Notes under the pieces: model-generated | The model's database searches: none | What the model was told of the DNA's origin: nothing | The model's input: only the letters and a program-made list of their open reading frames with translations | Program-made: the position numbers and the translations under genes | In this document: in pieces, positions 1 through 8,126 of the stretch | Position numbering within the stretch: position 1 is the stretch's first letter | Layout of the letters: every line of letters starts with the position of its first letter | NCBI GenBank assembly: GCA_018901125.1 | Contig: JAHIFE010000187.1 | Coordinates: 1-59,837, forward strand | Length of the DNA: 59,837 nucleotides | Origin: Pseudomonadota bacterium | GTDB lineage: Bacteria > Desulfobacterota > Desulfobacteria > Desulfobacterales > RPRI01 | Direction of reading: 5' to 3'

Positions 1-42
1 GAAGTAATATGCCATTTAATAATTTTGTGAAACACCCAAACC

Positions 43-112
43 GTCATGCCGGACTTGATCCGGTATCCAGAACCCAATGGAATTACTGGTTTCCGGCCTT
101 CGCCGGAATGAC
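43..112. repeat. REP-like inverted palindrome pair (BIME-like)
   Basis: Two GC-rich imperfect palindromes face each other. The left unit begins GTCATGCCGGACTTGATCCGG. The right unit ends TTCGCCGGAATGAC. The same right-hand unit recurs at 8053-8079, and a decayed version lies at 42721-42834. This kind of intergenic unit is common in proteobacteria and is often dispersed by REP-associated (RAYT) transposases, one of which is encoded at 58677-59681. The rest of 1-312 holds no convincing gene. Confidence 0.7.
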
Positions 113-312
113 AAAAGTGTAGTTTTCCAGCTTTTTACATGACCATGAAATCTAAAGGCGGTTACCCTCGGTGGGAGCCAAGGTCGGCTTGACCGGAATA
201 CCCGAATATCTTATAAAAGGCCTTTTCGATCATGAGCGTTTGCTGCATATGGCGGAAAAAATCACTGCTTAGAGACAAATACCCTGGCAAGCAGAGGGAA
301 ATGCAGTTACTG

Positions 313-798
313 TTACTGTTGTGCCCTGTTCAGCGAACATCCGAAGTGGCGGCAATGTTTGCAATAGTGAAAGGGAAAGGCTATCAATGTCGGCAGTCCG
401 AACAGCCAGAAGATTATGAGAAGCGGGATATTGTTAACCAGCCAGAAATTTGGTATGATTACTGTGCCAGCCATTATGATATTAGCAGCAATTTTGCGGG
501 CTTTGACCGGCTCCGGTCCCCGGTAGGCATAAAACTTTCGCAAGAAGCCGGCCGGCATGAACAGGCAAGCCGACATTTTGTAGGGATACGGGCAATGTGC
601 GCAAAGCCATGGTATTACTACAGTTGAGTATCCTATTATTACATATAATATATATGCCAAAGCCCAGAGGGGGGTTTGTTTATAGATACCGTAAATCCCC
701 ACAATCGTGAACCCATACCAGCCGGTTCGCATGAGAAGCTTATCTTTAAAAGAGAAGCAATCGTGAAGTGTACATCCATTGTTGTTTTTGACAGGCAT
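313..798 (-). CDS. small Cys-rich integral membrane protein, unknown function
   Basis: I do not recognise the family. The 161-residue protein has three or four hydrophobic segments: a pair around residues 28-65 (GWYGFTIVGIYGIY, then ALAYILYVIIGYSTVVIPWL) and another pair near 105-140. Cys/His-rich motifs follow the membrane segments: CAHCPYP around residue 67, and HYCKHCRHFGC close to the C terminus, which could bind metal or an Fe-S cluster at the membrane face. I chose ATG at 798 because AGGAG lies 8 nt upstream; an ATG 24 nt further out has no such site. The opposite strand also has an open frame here, but it lacks family features and a good ribosome site. It stands alone beside the REP-like pair, convergent with nothing. 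Confidence 0.6.
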   Translation of the reverse strand: MPVKNNNGCTLHDCFSFKDKLLMRTGWYGFTIVGIYGIYKQTPLWALAYILYVIIGYSTVVIPWLCAHCPYPYKMSACLFMPAGFLRKFYAYRGPEPVKARKIAANIIMAGTVIIPNFWLVNNIPLLIIFWLFGLPTLIAFPFHYCKHCRHFGCSLNRAQQ

Positions 799-983
799 AA
801 TTATTCTCCTATTATTCTTCATGTTATGGCTGTTTTTTTTGGGTGATTGTTATCAATTATATTTGTCATATCTATAGCATGAAAAATCCTTTGATTCAAT
901 CTAACCTTAATAAATTATGCCAAAACAAATAAAAGCATACTTGCTTCTCATTTCTAACCATTATAAGATATTATAATCAGACA

Positions 984-1003
984 AAACGTTTTGAAAGTGG
1001 CTC
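984..1003 (+). repeat. solo right end of the 142-bp MITE-like family
   Basis: Twenty bases match the right terminus (GTTTTGAAAGTGGCTC at the tip) of the elements at 21373-21514 and 21754-21895. No matching left end is visible upstream, so this is a remnant. It lies about 55 bp before the penicillin-binding protein gene, in the same orientation as the second solo end at 4188-4211 just after that gene. Confidence 0.7.
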
Positions 1004-1059
1004 AATATATTAATAACAAAAAAACAGACTTCATATTTGACGGGTGAACAATAAGAAAC

Positions 1060-4000
1060 ATGATTTTATATAAACGGAAAACAGAACAACCGATCAAGAC
1101 TTTATTTTCAAGGCCGCGGCTTACTCCCTTAAGAATAAGCTTTTATATATTTTGTCTTTTATTTATAAGCATATGTGTCGGATTGGTTATATGGGAAGTT
1201 AAAACATCAAGGATACAGTCGATAGTTTTTTCGCACATTGCCAAAAAATTTTCCTACGAGCTGAAAAACGGGGAAAGTAAAGATATTCGTTTCCCAAAAT
1301 CCGGTCCTTACGATATTCGTCTGGGATATTCCAGAATTCCCGAATGGACCAGTAAAATGAATGGAGAAGGATATACAATAAGCAAACAGGCCAGGTGGTC
1401 TCCGGGTCTTTTGAAATGCGTTGACATGGGGCTGTTTACTATTTACCGGGAAAAAACCCAGAGCGGCATCCGTATTCTGGACCGGTATGACAAACAAATA
1501 TTGCTTCAAAAATATCCGCAGTATATTTATCCGGATTTCGAATCAATTCCGCCTGTTTTGGCCGATATGCTTCTGTTCATAGAAAATCGCCACCTTCTGG
1601 ATGCGGATTCTCCCTATCAGAACCCTTCTTTTGAATGGGAGCGCCTGTTCAAATCATTATCCGACGCAGCCATGTCTTCTGTTGACAGAGATCGCAATGT
1701 GACCGGTGGAAGCACTCTGCCAACTCAGATAGAAAAATTCAGGCACTCACCAAGAGGAATTACAGATACGGTAGAAGATAAACTCAGGCAAGTCCTTTCT
1801 TCATCGTTACGGACCTATTATTTTGGAGAAAAGACCTTTCAGGTCCGCAAGCAGATTTTGCTTGACTATATTAACTCCATTCCCCTTTCAGCGGCGCCCG
1901 GATTCGGAGAAGTGCTGGGACTTGGAGACGGCCTGTGGGCATGGTATGGGCTGGATTTTAACTCCGTTAACCACCTGCTGTTTGATGCCCGGAGAAAAAA
2001 TATTTCCCCCGATGAGGCAGATGAGATCGGAAACGCGCTTAAAGCAGTATTAAGCCTATTTTTGTCACAGCGGCGTCCTTCGGCCTATCTGGTCACTCAC
2101 AGGAAAGACCTTGAAGAGCTTACAAACACCTACTGCCGACTTCTTGCCAGGAAGGGAGTGATTTCCCCACAAATTCGGGATGCCGCTATCGCATCCATGC
2201 TGGATTTTCAAAAAAAAGGCGATTCCTTGTATTCCATGGAAATTCCGCCAAAAAAAATAGCCGGATTCATCCGGTCAAAGCTGATGACAACTTTGGGCAT
2301 GGAAAGGTTTTATGACCTTGATCGTCTCGATCTGGATGTTAAAACCGGCATCGACGTAAATCTCCAGCATGAAATAACCGAAGTACTTTATTCGTTAAAA
2401 GATCCGTCAAACATTATAAAGGCGGGGCTTACAGGCCCCCATCTTCTTGGAAAAGGCGACCCCTCGAAAGTAATATACAGTTTAAGTTTGTACGAACGAA
2501 CACCGATGGGGAATATGCTTAGGGTTCAGACCAATAATTATGGCGGCTCCTTCAACATTGACGAACAGATGAAGCTGGATATGGGTTCCTCTGCTAAATT
2601 GCGCGTTTTGATTCATTACATGGATATTCTGACCAAGCTCCACGGTCAGTATCAAGATTTACCGCATGCGGACATTAAGCTGATGTCTGAAGATCAATCA
2701 TTAGATCCGTTGACCCGGTGGACAATGGAATATCTGTTGACGGCCCGTGATAAATCCTTGATTCCCTTTCTGGAAGCAGCCATGGATCGTACGTATTCTG
2801 CCAGTGTCGGGGAACGATTTTTCACAGGTGGCGGGCAGCATACGTTTGCCAATTTTAATAAGAAAGACAACTTCAGGGTGATGTCGGTGCGTGAAGCATT
2901 CCGGCAGTCGGTCAATCTCGTGTTCATCAGAATGATGAGAGACATCGTCTATTACTACGTTTCCCAACGATACGGCGTTACGCCACGCTCCATTGAAAAA
3001 ATCAGCGATACGGATAAAAATCGGCTCCTGTATCAGTTCGTCAATAAGGAAAGCATTCAGTTTATCCGGCGCTTCTATAGCAAATATAAGGGAAAAACTC
3101 CCGATGAATCCAGAGAACTGCTGTTTAGAAAGATTTATCCCACACCTTATCGGCTGGCCGCGGCATTTAGATTTTTAACACCGGAAGCGTCGGTTGATGA
3201 ATTTGAAGCCTTTATCAGAAAACAGCTTCCGGATTCCCGCCTGACAAGTCAGTATATCAACACTCTTTACAAGCGATATGGCCCGGAAAATTTCTCTCTG
3301 GCGGATTTCGGGTATATTGTGCATGTCCACCCGCTGGAACTCTGGCTGGTAGCTTTTTTGCAGAGTCATCCCCAGGCAACTGCGGTTGAAGTAATTCAAC
3401 AAAGCACGGATAAACGTCAGGAGGTGTATCGCTGGTTGTTTAAAACAAAAAATTCTCGCAAACAATATAGAAGGATTCGAACGATCATCGAACTGGAAGC
3501 GTTCCAGGATATACATCGCGAATGGAAGCGAATGGGCTATCCCTTTGATTATCTTATCCCGTCTTATGCCAGCGCCATCGGCAGTTCAGGCGATAGGCCA
3601 TCGGCCCTGGCGGATCTGATAGGTATCGTTTTAAATAACGGAATTTTTTATCACAGAACTCAGTTTCAATATCTCCATTTCGGCAAAAATACTCCTTATG
3701 AAACTCTGATGACTCTTTTGCCAACCGAAGGGAAGCGGGTTATCGCACCTGAAACCGCTCAAATCGTCAAAACGGTACTGCAGGATGTGGTGGAGCAGGG
3801 AACAGCCGTTCGTCTGAAAAATGCAGCTTTCTCAGCCCAAGGAACCCCTTTGACAATCGGCGGTAAAACGGGGACTGGCGATCATCGGTATAAAACCTTC
3901 GGCTCGGGGGGCAATCTGATATCATCGAAAGTCATGAACAGGACCGCCGTTTTTGTTTTTTTTATAGGTGATCGCCATTTTGGGACTGTGAGCGTCTTTG

Positions 4001-4128
4001 TTTCGGGCTCTGATGCAGCGGATTATGAATTTTCCAGTTCGCTGCCGGTCGGTATTCTAAAAATGCTGCTACCCAATATCATCCCCCGTCTGGATGAGGT
4101 TGACGTTTCAATAAAGCAATATGGTTAA
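1060..4128 (+). CDS. class A penicillin-binding protein (GT51 transglycosylase + transpeptidase)
   Basis: This is a bifunctional peptidoglycan synthase anchored in the inner membrane by one segment at about residues 25-45. The glycosyltransferase part carries IENRH with the probable catalytic Glu175 and GGSTLPTQ at 216-223, close to the family GGSTLTQQ signature. The transpeptidase part carries SSAK (Ser510 nucleophile, Lys513), SVN (617-619) and KTG (936-938), so all active-site motifs are present. At 1022 residues it is longer than most PBP1-type proteins. The extra length lies mainly between SVN and KTG, which are over 300 residues apart; this region has many aromatic and charged residues and no recognised domain. 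GC content appears a little higher than in neighbouring genes. It seems monocistronic and is bracketed by solo MITE ends. The start is the only sensible ATG, and the ribosome site is weak. Confidence 0.9.
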   Translation: MILYKRKTEQPIKTLFSRPRLTPLRISFYIFCLLFISICVGLVIWEVKTSRIQSIVFSHIAKKFSYELKNGESKDIRFPKSGPYDIRLGYSRIPEWTSKMNGEGYTISKQARWSPGLLKCVDMGLFTIYREKTQSGIRILDRYDKQILLQKYPQYIYPDFESIPPVLADMLLFIENRHLLDADSPYQNPSFEWERLFKSLSDAAMSSVDRDRNVTGGSTLPTQIEKFRHSPRGITDTVEDKLRQVLSSSLRTYYFGEKTFQVRKQILLDYINSIPLSAAPGFGEVLGLGDGLWAWYGLDFNSVNHLLFDARRKNISPDEADEIGNALKAVLSLFLSQRRPSAYLVTHRKDLEELTNTYCRLLARKGVISPQIRDAAIASMLDFQKKGDSLYSMEIPPKKIAGFIRSKLMTTLGMERFYDLDRLDLDVKTGIDVNLQHEITEVLYSLKDPSNIIKAGLTGPHLLGKGDPSKVIYSLSLYERTPMGNMLRVQTNNYGGSFNIDEQMKLDMGSSAKLRVLIHYMDILTKLHGQYQDLPHADIKLMSEDQSLDPLTRWTMEYLLTARDKSLIPFLEAAMDRTYSASVGERFFTGGGQHTFANFNKKDNFRVMSVREAFRQSVNLVFIRMMRDIVYYYVSQRYGVTPRSIEKISDTDKNRLLYQFVNKESIQFIRRFYSKYKGKTPDESRELLFRKIYPTPYRLAAAFRFLTPEASVDEFEAFIRKQLPDSRLTSQYINTLYKRYGPENFSLADFGYIVHVHPLELWLVAFLQSHPQATAVEVIQQSTDKRQEVYRWLFKTKNSRKQYRRIRTIIELEAFQDIHREWKRMGYPFDYLIPSYASAIGSSGDRPSALADLIGIVLNNGIFYHRTQFQYLHFGKNTPYETLMTLLPTEGKRVIAPETAQIVKTVLQDVVEQGTAVRLKNAAFSAQGTPLTIGGKTGTGDHRYKTFGSGGNLISSKVMNRTAVFVFFIGDRHFGTVSVFVSGSDAADYEFSSSLPVGILKMLLPNIIPRLDEVDVSIKQYG

Positions 4129-4187
4129 TCCGGTAAAACAACCAGATTGGGGTTCGGGTAAAAATTATTGTTCGGGTAATTTATCCC

Positions 4188-4211
4188 ACTGAAACGTTTT
4201 GAAAGTGGCTC
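4188..4211 (+). repeat. solo right end of the 142-bp MITE-like family
   Basis: Twenty-four bases match the right terminus of the full elements, ending GTTTTGAAAGTGGCTC. The left half is absent. Its last base (C4211) is also the third base, on the opposite strand, of the stop codon of the flavoprotein gene, so the repeat tip and the gene end share a nucleotide. Confidence 0.75.
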
Positions 4212-6103
4212 TACAGGCTAAATTTATTGTCTATGAATATTTTTACCTGCTCCGGCGTGTAGTCCAGGCATACTATAGGCTTTTTCTCAAGCTGCATTTT
4301 CCCGTTTACCAGTTTCACAGTAATATTGCACAGCCAGTTTTCGTTATCCCTTTTTTCAAAATCCGCCCGGTAATGCGGACCCCTTGTCTCCGTTCTCATC
4401 AACGCCGCCCGGCACATGGCTTCCACCATATCTATCATATTATAATTTTCAATGGCTTCTTTCCATTCCGTATTGAAGATTTTTGTCTTTGCGGAAACAA
4501 TCATTTTCGGAAGGTCTTCTTTCCTGATCCTGACCAGTTCCTTTATTGATGATTCGAGGCTGGCCTTATCCCGTATGGGTCCCAGGGCATTAAAAGAAGC
4601 CTTTTGAATGGCATGTCTTACCACATGAGGACGAATTGGTTTATTCACCTTCCTGTTAAGGATTTCATGGATTCGAATAAATTCCTTATTTACCGGTTGC
4701 CAGTCTATTCTATTAATCTTCATTTTATCAGCATATTCAACCGCCTTAAGTCCTGAAAGTGAGCCGGCGCACTTGCTCACATCAATACTGCCGGTTCTTG
4801 CACCTCTTGTGCCGCCACCTAAGGGGCAGAAAAGGCCGGGTATTTCGGTTGCAAGATTTTCATCAACTACCGGATGTCCATTGGATTCGTACCATTCGGG
4901 AGCTACTTCAAGAAGATCTTTTTTAAAGTCAAATCCAAACAAGTCCTTGTAGGGTTTTATATTGCGTTTGTACAGGTCTCTTAAACCTGCAATTTTGGCA
5001 TCCGAACGGCAATCAATATAAACTCCACCGTGAGGGCCGCCTTTTCCTTCAAGGATTTTTTTGGCAACTTCACGCGAAAATAATCCCCTGTTCATTTCCT
5101 CTCTGGGGATGTTTTTCATCCAGAAGTCGCCATTTTTGTCGCATATATAAGTATAGTCGACATCATCGGCGCCGATACCCCCATTGTAGCTTCCTGCAAG
5201 ACCTTCAGGATACATGCTGATCAGGTCATTTGCCATAAATTCACAGTCTGTCAATCCGGCGCCATGTCTCAAGGCTATTGCGTCTATGTCTCCGGTATTA
5301 TCAGGGCTGCCCACAGAAACCGGACCTACGGAAAGCCAGCCATAGTGCCATGTGCAAGGACCGGCAGCGGCAATAGTAGCCCTGGCTCTGAAAACACGAA
5401 ACGTGCCCGTAGGCAGATAAATTCCCATGGCACCAATGCACCTTCCGTCCTGTATAAAAAGTTCGGTGATCATTGTGTTTTCAACAACGTTTATTGCATA
5501 CCTTTTAAGCTCGTCGGATTCATGTCTGCTGAACCCATGTTCTACCACGTCCGCACCCGGTATCATTGGTATCGTGATCAGTTTTCCTTCTTTGGTTCTG
5601 GAAAAAGCCGTAGTTCCGCGATTAGCCATTTCAATCAGCAGCTGGTTATCTATCTTATGATTATAGATTGCGCTCATTGCCTTCTGATTAGCCAGACCCT
5701 CGGAGTACCAGAAGTTGAACCTGTAAGCCTTATCACCATCTACCGTGCTGGCTACGTAATTGTCCCAGTTCATACCAACCCCGCCGCTAAACCCGAATGG
5801 CCCTTTATCTACCATGAGCAGATTTACGCCCTGACCAAATGCTTCCATGGCAGCCGATACGGCAGCGAAACCGCCTCCAAGAATAAGTATATCCGTATCA
5901 TATACTTCGTAAACCGGTTCGGGTACCGCAACGGTCTTTCCCTGAGCCTGGATTTCTGTGGCTGTGTCTTTGGAACCTGAGGCAGCACCGGCAAGATTGA
6001 CCATGCCCATACTTCCTGCTATACCGCCGGCCAAAAGTCCGGCATCTTTCAAAAACTTTCTGCGCGATGTTTCCTTATTCTCCTTCTTTTCCTTTGTCGC
6101 CAT
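4211..6103 (-). CDS. Tat-exported FAD-dependent oxidoreductase, FrdA/SdhA/AprA-like
   Basis: The 630-residue protein starts with a twin-arginine signal (SRRKFLKDAGLLAGG) followed by an Ala/Gly-rich hydrophobic stretch, so the mature protein should be periplasmic. A Rossmann FAD site (ILILGGGFAAVSAAMEAFG) comes soon after, and the C-terminal part has the fumarate-reductase-type signature RTETRGPHYR followed by RDNENW. The fold resembles the flavoprotein subunits of fumarate reductase, succinate dehydrogenase and APS reductase. No Fe-S or haem partner subunit is encoded nearby, which leaves the electron donor and substrate unknown. I chose ATG at 6103 because AAGGAG lies about 9 nt upstream; a TTG further out would put the signal peptide in an unlikely position. 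It seems monocistronic. Confidence 0.85.
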   Translation of the reverse strand: MATKEKKENKETSRRKFLKDAGLLAGGIAGSMGMVNLAGAASGSKDTATEIQAQGKTVAVPEPVYEVYDTDILILGGGFAAVSAAMEAFGQGVNLLMVDKGPFGFSGGVGMNWDNYVASTVDGDKAYRFNFWYSEGLANQKAMSAIYNHKIDNQLLIEMANRGTTAFSRTKEGKLITIPMIPGADVVEHGFSRHESDELKRYAINVVENTMITELFIQDGRCIGAMGIYLPTGTFRVFRARATIAAAGPCTWHYGWLSVGPVSVGSPDNTGDIDAIALRHGAGLTDCEFMANDLISMYPEGLAGSYNGGIGADDVDYTYICDKNGDFWMKNIPREEMNRGLFSREVAKKILEGKGGPHGGVYIDCRSDAKIAGLRDLYKRNIKPYKDLFGFDFKKDLLEVAPEWYESNGHPVVDENLATEIPGLFCPLGGGTRGARTGSIDVSKCAGSLSGLKAVEYADKMKINRIDWQPVNKEFIRIHEILNRKVNKPIRPHVVRHAIQKASFNALGPIRDKASLESSIKELVRIRKEDLPKMIVSAKTKIFNTEWKEAIENYNMIDMVEAMCRAALMRTETRGPHYRADFEKRDNENWLCNITVKLVNGKMQLEKKPIVCLDYTPEQVKIFIDNKFSL

Positions 6104-6198
6104 CTTTATCACTCCTTTCAAGATTTAAATTAGAGACTGATATAATATACGGCTTCGTGAGAATAAATCCTTAAAAACCAGACTTTATTGAAAGGTCT

Positions 6199-6390
6199 TT
6201 ATTCGGTGAATATTTTAAGATCCGCAATTTGTTCCACATTGAGATACGGCTTATAAACCGAACCTGAGTTTATCCCTTCACAATGGAATTGGACGCAGGT
6301 ACCCATTTGAACAAATATGGTGATCTTCACAGGCTCCGGGAAAAAAGGCCCTGTAACGATTTGGTTTGTTTTAAGTTCAGTAATTTGCAT
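6199..6390 (-). CDS. 63-aa protein resembling the N terminus of SNF2-type helicases
   Basis: The sequence has the pattern TGPFFPEPVKI, then a short beta-rich stretch and a final LNVEQIADL. From memory this resembles the extreme N terminus of large SNF2-family helicases found in restriction or defence loci (xxGPxFPEPVxV, then LTxEQL). Here the frame stops after 63 residues, and no helicase motor follows on either strand. It is either a relic or a free-standing small beta-domain protein. AGGAT lies about 8 nt before the ATG, so translation is plausible. It sits between the M29 aminopeptidase gene (upstream) and the Tat flavoprotein gene (downstream), all on the minus strand. Confidence 0.5.
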   Translation of the reverse strand: MQITELKTNQIVTGPFFPEPVKITIFVQMGTCVQFHCEGINSGSVYKPYLNVEQIADLKIFTE

Positions 6391-6450
6391 AAAAAAAATC
6401 CTGTTACTGATAATAATGATAGTAAATATTACTCTTCTTTTAGAAGTTTA

Positions 6451-7650
6451 TCAAATCGAAAATTTTCCATTTTCATAAATGGTAACGGTTTTTCCTGACG
6501 AAAGATTGGCTGTAACTCTTTTTTTCTCGGTATTAACCAAATCCCAGTGCAGAGCAGAGTCGTTAAATCCCAAATCCCTCTTGATTTCTTTTGTAAGATT
6601 TTTAGGATTTCCGGAAAATGTATCCGAATAGGATGAACCTAAGGCAATATGGCAGTTACCATAGCTTCCGCCGAAATTTTCGTCAAAAAGAGTGTTTGCC
6701 ATAAACTTGTTTATTTTTGAAAATCTTTTATCTGTTAAAGAAAATTCTCCAATTTTGTTAGCTCCCTTATCCATTGCAAGCTGATTTTTTACAAATTCTT
6801 CTCCTGTTTGGGCCTCAATTTTTACTGCTTCACCTTTTTTAAACTCAAGCCGTACATTTTCAACATAATTGCCGCTTCGGTATGAGGGCTGATTGGCAAA
6901 ATATACACCTTTTGTATTTCTCCAGTCAGGAGACAAAAACAGTTCAAAGCTTGGGATATTATGGCCGGATATACCTATCCATTTTCTCTGATCGCCGGGT
7001 GTGATTTCAAGGTCGGTGTTTTCAGATTCAATATGAAATGTTTTTACACTCATGCCGTTAAGCCATTTTTTTATCCGGGCAGCATCATTGTATACTTTCT
7101 GCCATTCTTCCACAGGCGATTTTTTATTAAGAAAACATGCAGCGGCAATTTCATTTGTATATTCTTTTACGCTCAGCCTGGCATGTTTTGCCAGTTCTTC
7201 AGTGGGAAGCATGCACAAAGTCCAGCCGAAAATGCCTTCCTCTTCTCTTTTATCAAGTATATCCTTTAAATGCTTTCTTGCAACTGTAGCCTTGCCGATT
7301 TTTTTTGGGTCTACTCCGCGAAGATGAGTAATTGATTCCGGCGCATGAAGGAAAATACTCCCGTTTATATTTTTGTAAAGTTCTTCTTCACCCGGAGCTG
7401 TGAAAATAAGCTGTTTACTGTCTGCAATATCGAAAAAATTTCGTTCCATAACCGGAGTTGCGCCGATTCTTAAAACCGGATTGATACCAATTTTAAGCAG
7501 TTTTTCATTTAGAATTTCGGCAAGTCTTAAAGCAGGAAGATTATATCTGATTAAAACAATATCGCCTTTTTTATATTTTCCTGATCTGGCGGTCTTAAGA
7601 CCCCATAACAGAACATCCGCATAGTTTAATAATTGTTTTTCCGTTAGCAT
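6451..7650 (-). CDS. M29-family metallo-aminopeptidase
   Basis: The 399-residue protein matches the AmpS/aminopeptidase T (M29) family in length and layout. The N-terminal half is an alpha/beta domain. The C-terminal half carries the metal-ligand region: the GEEF segment, ENFGG, CHIALGSS and the LHWDLV motif, where conserved Glu, His and Asp bind two metal ions. It should remove N-terminal residues from peptides in the cytoplasm; no signal peptide is present. The ATG is preceded by AAGGAT. The last residues (TVTIYENGKFSI) form the usual C-terminal strand. A small helical protein is encoded just upstream on the same strand. Confidence 0.85.
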   Translation of the reverse strand: MLTEKQLLNYADVLLWGLKTARSGKYKKGDIVLIRYNLPALRLAEILNEKLLKIGINPVLRIGATPVMERNFFDIADSKQLIFTAPGEEELYKNINGSIFLHAPESITHLRGVDPKKIGKATVARKHLKDILDKREEEGIFGWTLCMLPTEELAKHARLSVKEYTNEIAAACFLNKKSPVEEWQKVYNDAARIKKWLNGMSVKTFHIESENTDLEITPGDQRKWIGISGHNIPSFELFLSPDWRNTKGVYFANQPSYRSGNYVENVRLEFKKGEAVKIEAQTGEEFVKNQLAMDKGANKIGEFSLTDKRFSKINKFMANTLFDENFGGSYGNCHIALGSSYSDTFSGNPKNLTKEIKRDLGFNDSALHWDLVNTEKKRVTANLSSGKTVTIYENGKFSI

Positions 7651-7705
7651 GGATTATCCTTTTAGTTTGTTATGGTATGGTGGAAATCTTATGAGTCCAT
7701 CATAC

Positions 7706-7951
7706 TCAGTCTTTTAGAAAAAGCTGATGGTATTCGGCTTCGCTTAAATGCTTTTTCATAATTTTTGTTATCATAAAAAAAATCTCTGAAAGTTCTTCAT
7801 CGGAAAGCCTGCCAATCAATTTTTCCATCAGCTTATCATCCGAGAATTTTTGAAGATAATATTGGATTGTGTTTTCATCGGTTTTTCTGTCCATGCCAAA
7901 ACCCACAAGGTCACTGTAAGTTTCAACAAAATTGTGTGAATGTATTCCCAT
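7706..7951 (-). CDS. small helical hypothetical protein
   Basis: This 81-residue soluble protein is rich in charged residues and predicted helix, with LMEKLIGRLSDEELSEIFFMI in the second half. I do not recognise a named domain; similar short proteins occur as conserved hypotheticals in sulfate reducers. AAGGAAT precedes the ATG at a normal distance. It lies 55 nt upstream of the aminopeptidase gene and may be co-transcribed with it. No Cys cluster, membrane segment or signal peptide is visible. Confidence 0.6.
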   Translation of the reverse strand: MGIHSHNFVETYSDLVGFGMDRKTDENTIQYYLQKFSDDKLMEKLIGRLSDEELSEIFFMITKIMKKHLSEAEYHQLFLKD

Positions 7952-8052
7952 ATTTTTATTCCTTAATATTGATGATGTGTGATGAGCCCCCCATACTATT
8001 TCTCTTACTTGCTAAAATGTAAACGGTGGACTGTCTATTCACTGTCGCCTTT

Positions 8053-8079
8053 CTGGTTTCCGGCCTTCGCCGGAATGAC
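8053..8079. repeat. REP-like palindrome (single unit)
   Basis: This unit begins CTGGTTTCCGGCCTTCGCCG and ends GGAATGAC. It is identical to the right half of the pair at 43-112 and lies in the 175-bp gap between the ygiQ 3' end and the small-protein gene. Confidence 0.7.
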
Positions 8080-8126
8080 GGAAAAGGGTATGTTGTAATG
8101 ATTTATATGAATAAAAGAAATAATGG

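Noticed and set aside
232-627. 131-codon open frame on the plus strand opposite the small membrane protein gene
   Set aside because: No domain or good ribosome site; the minus-strand frame has membrane segments, Cys motifs and AGGAG.
5264-5980. 238-codon open frame opposite the flavoprotein gene
   Set aside because: It mirrors a confidently identified gene and encodes no recognisable protein.
4211-6103. APS reductase alpha subunit (aprA)
   Set aside because: AprA is cytoplasmic and paired with AprB; this protein has a Tat signal and no partner gene.
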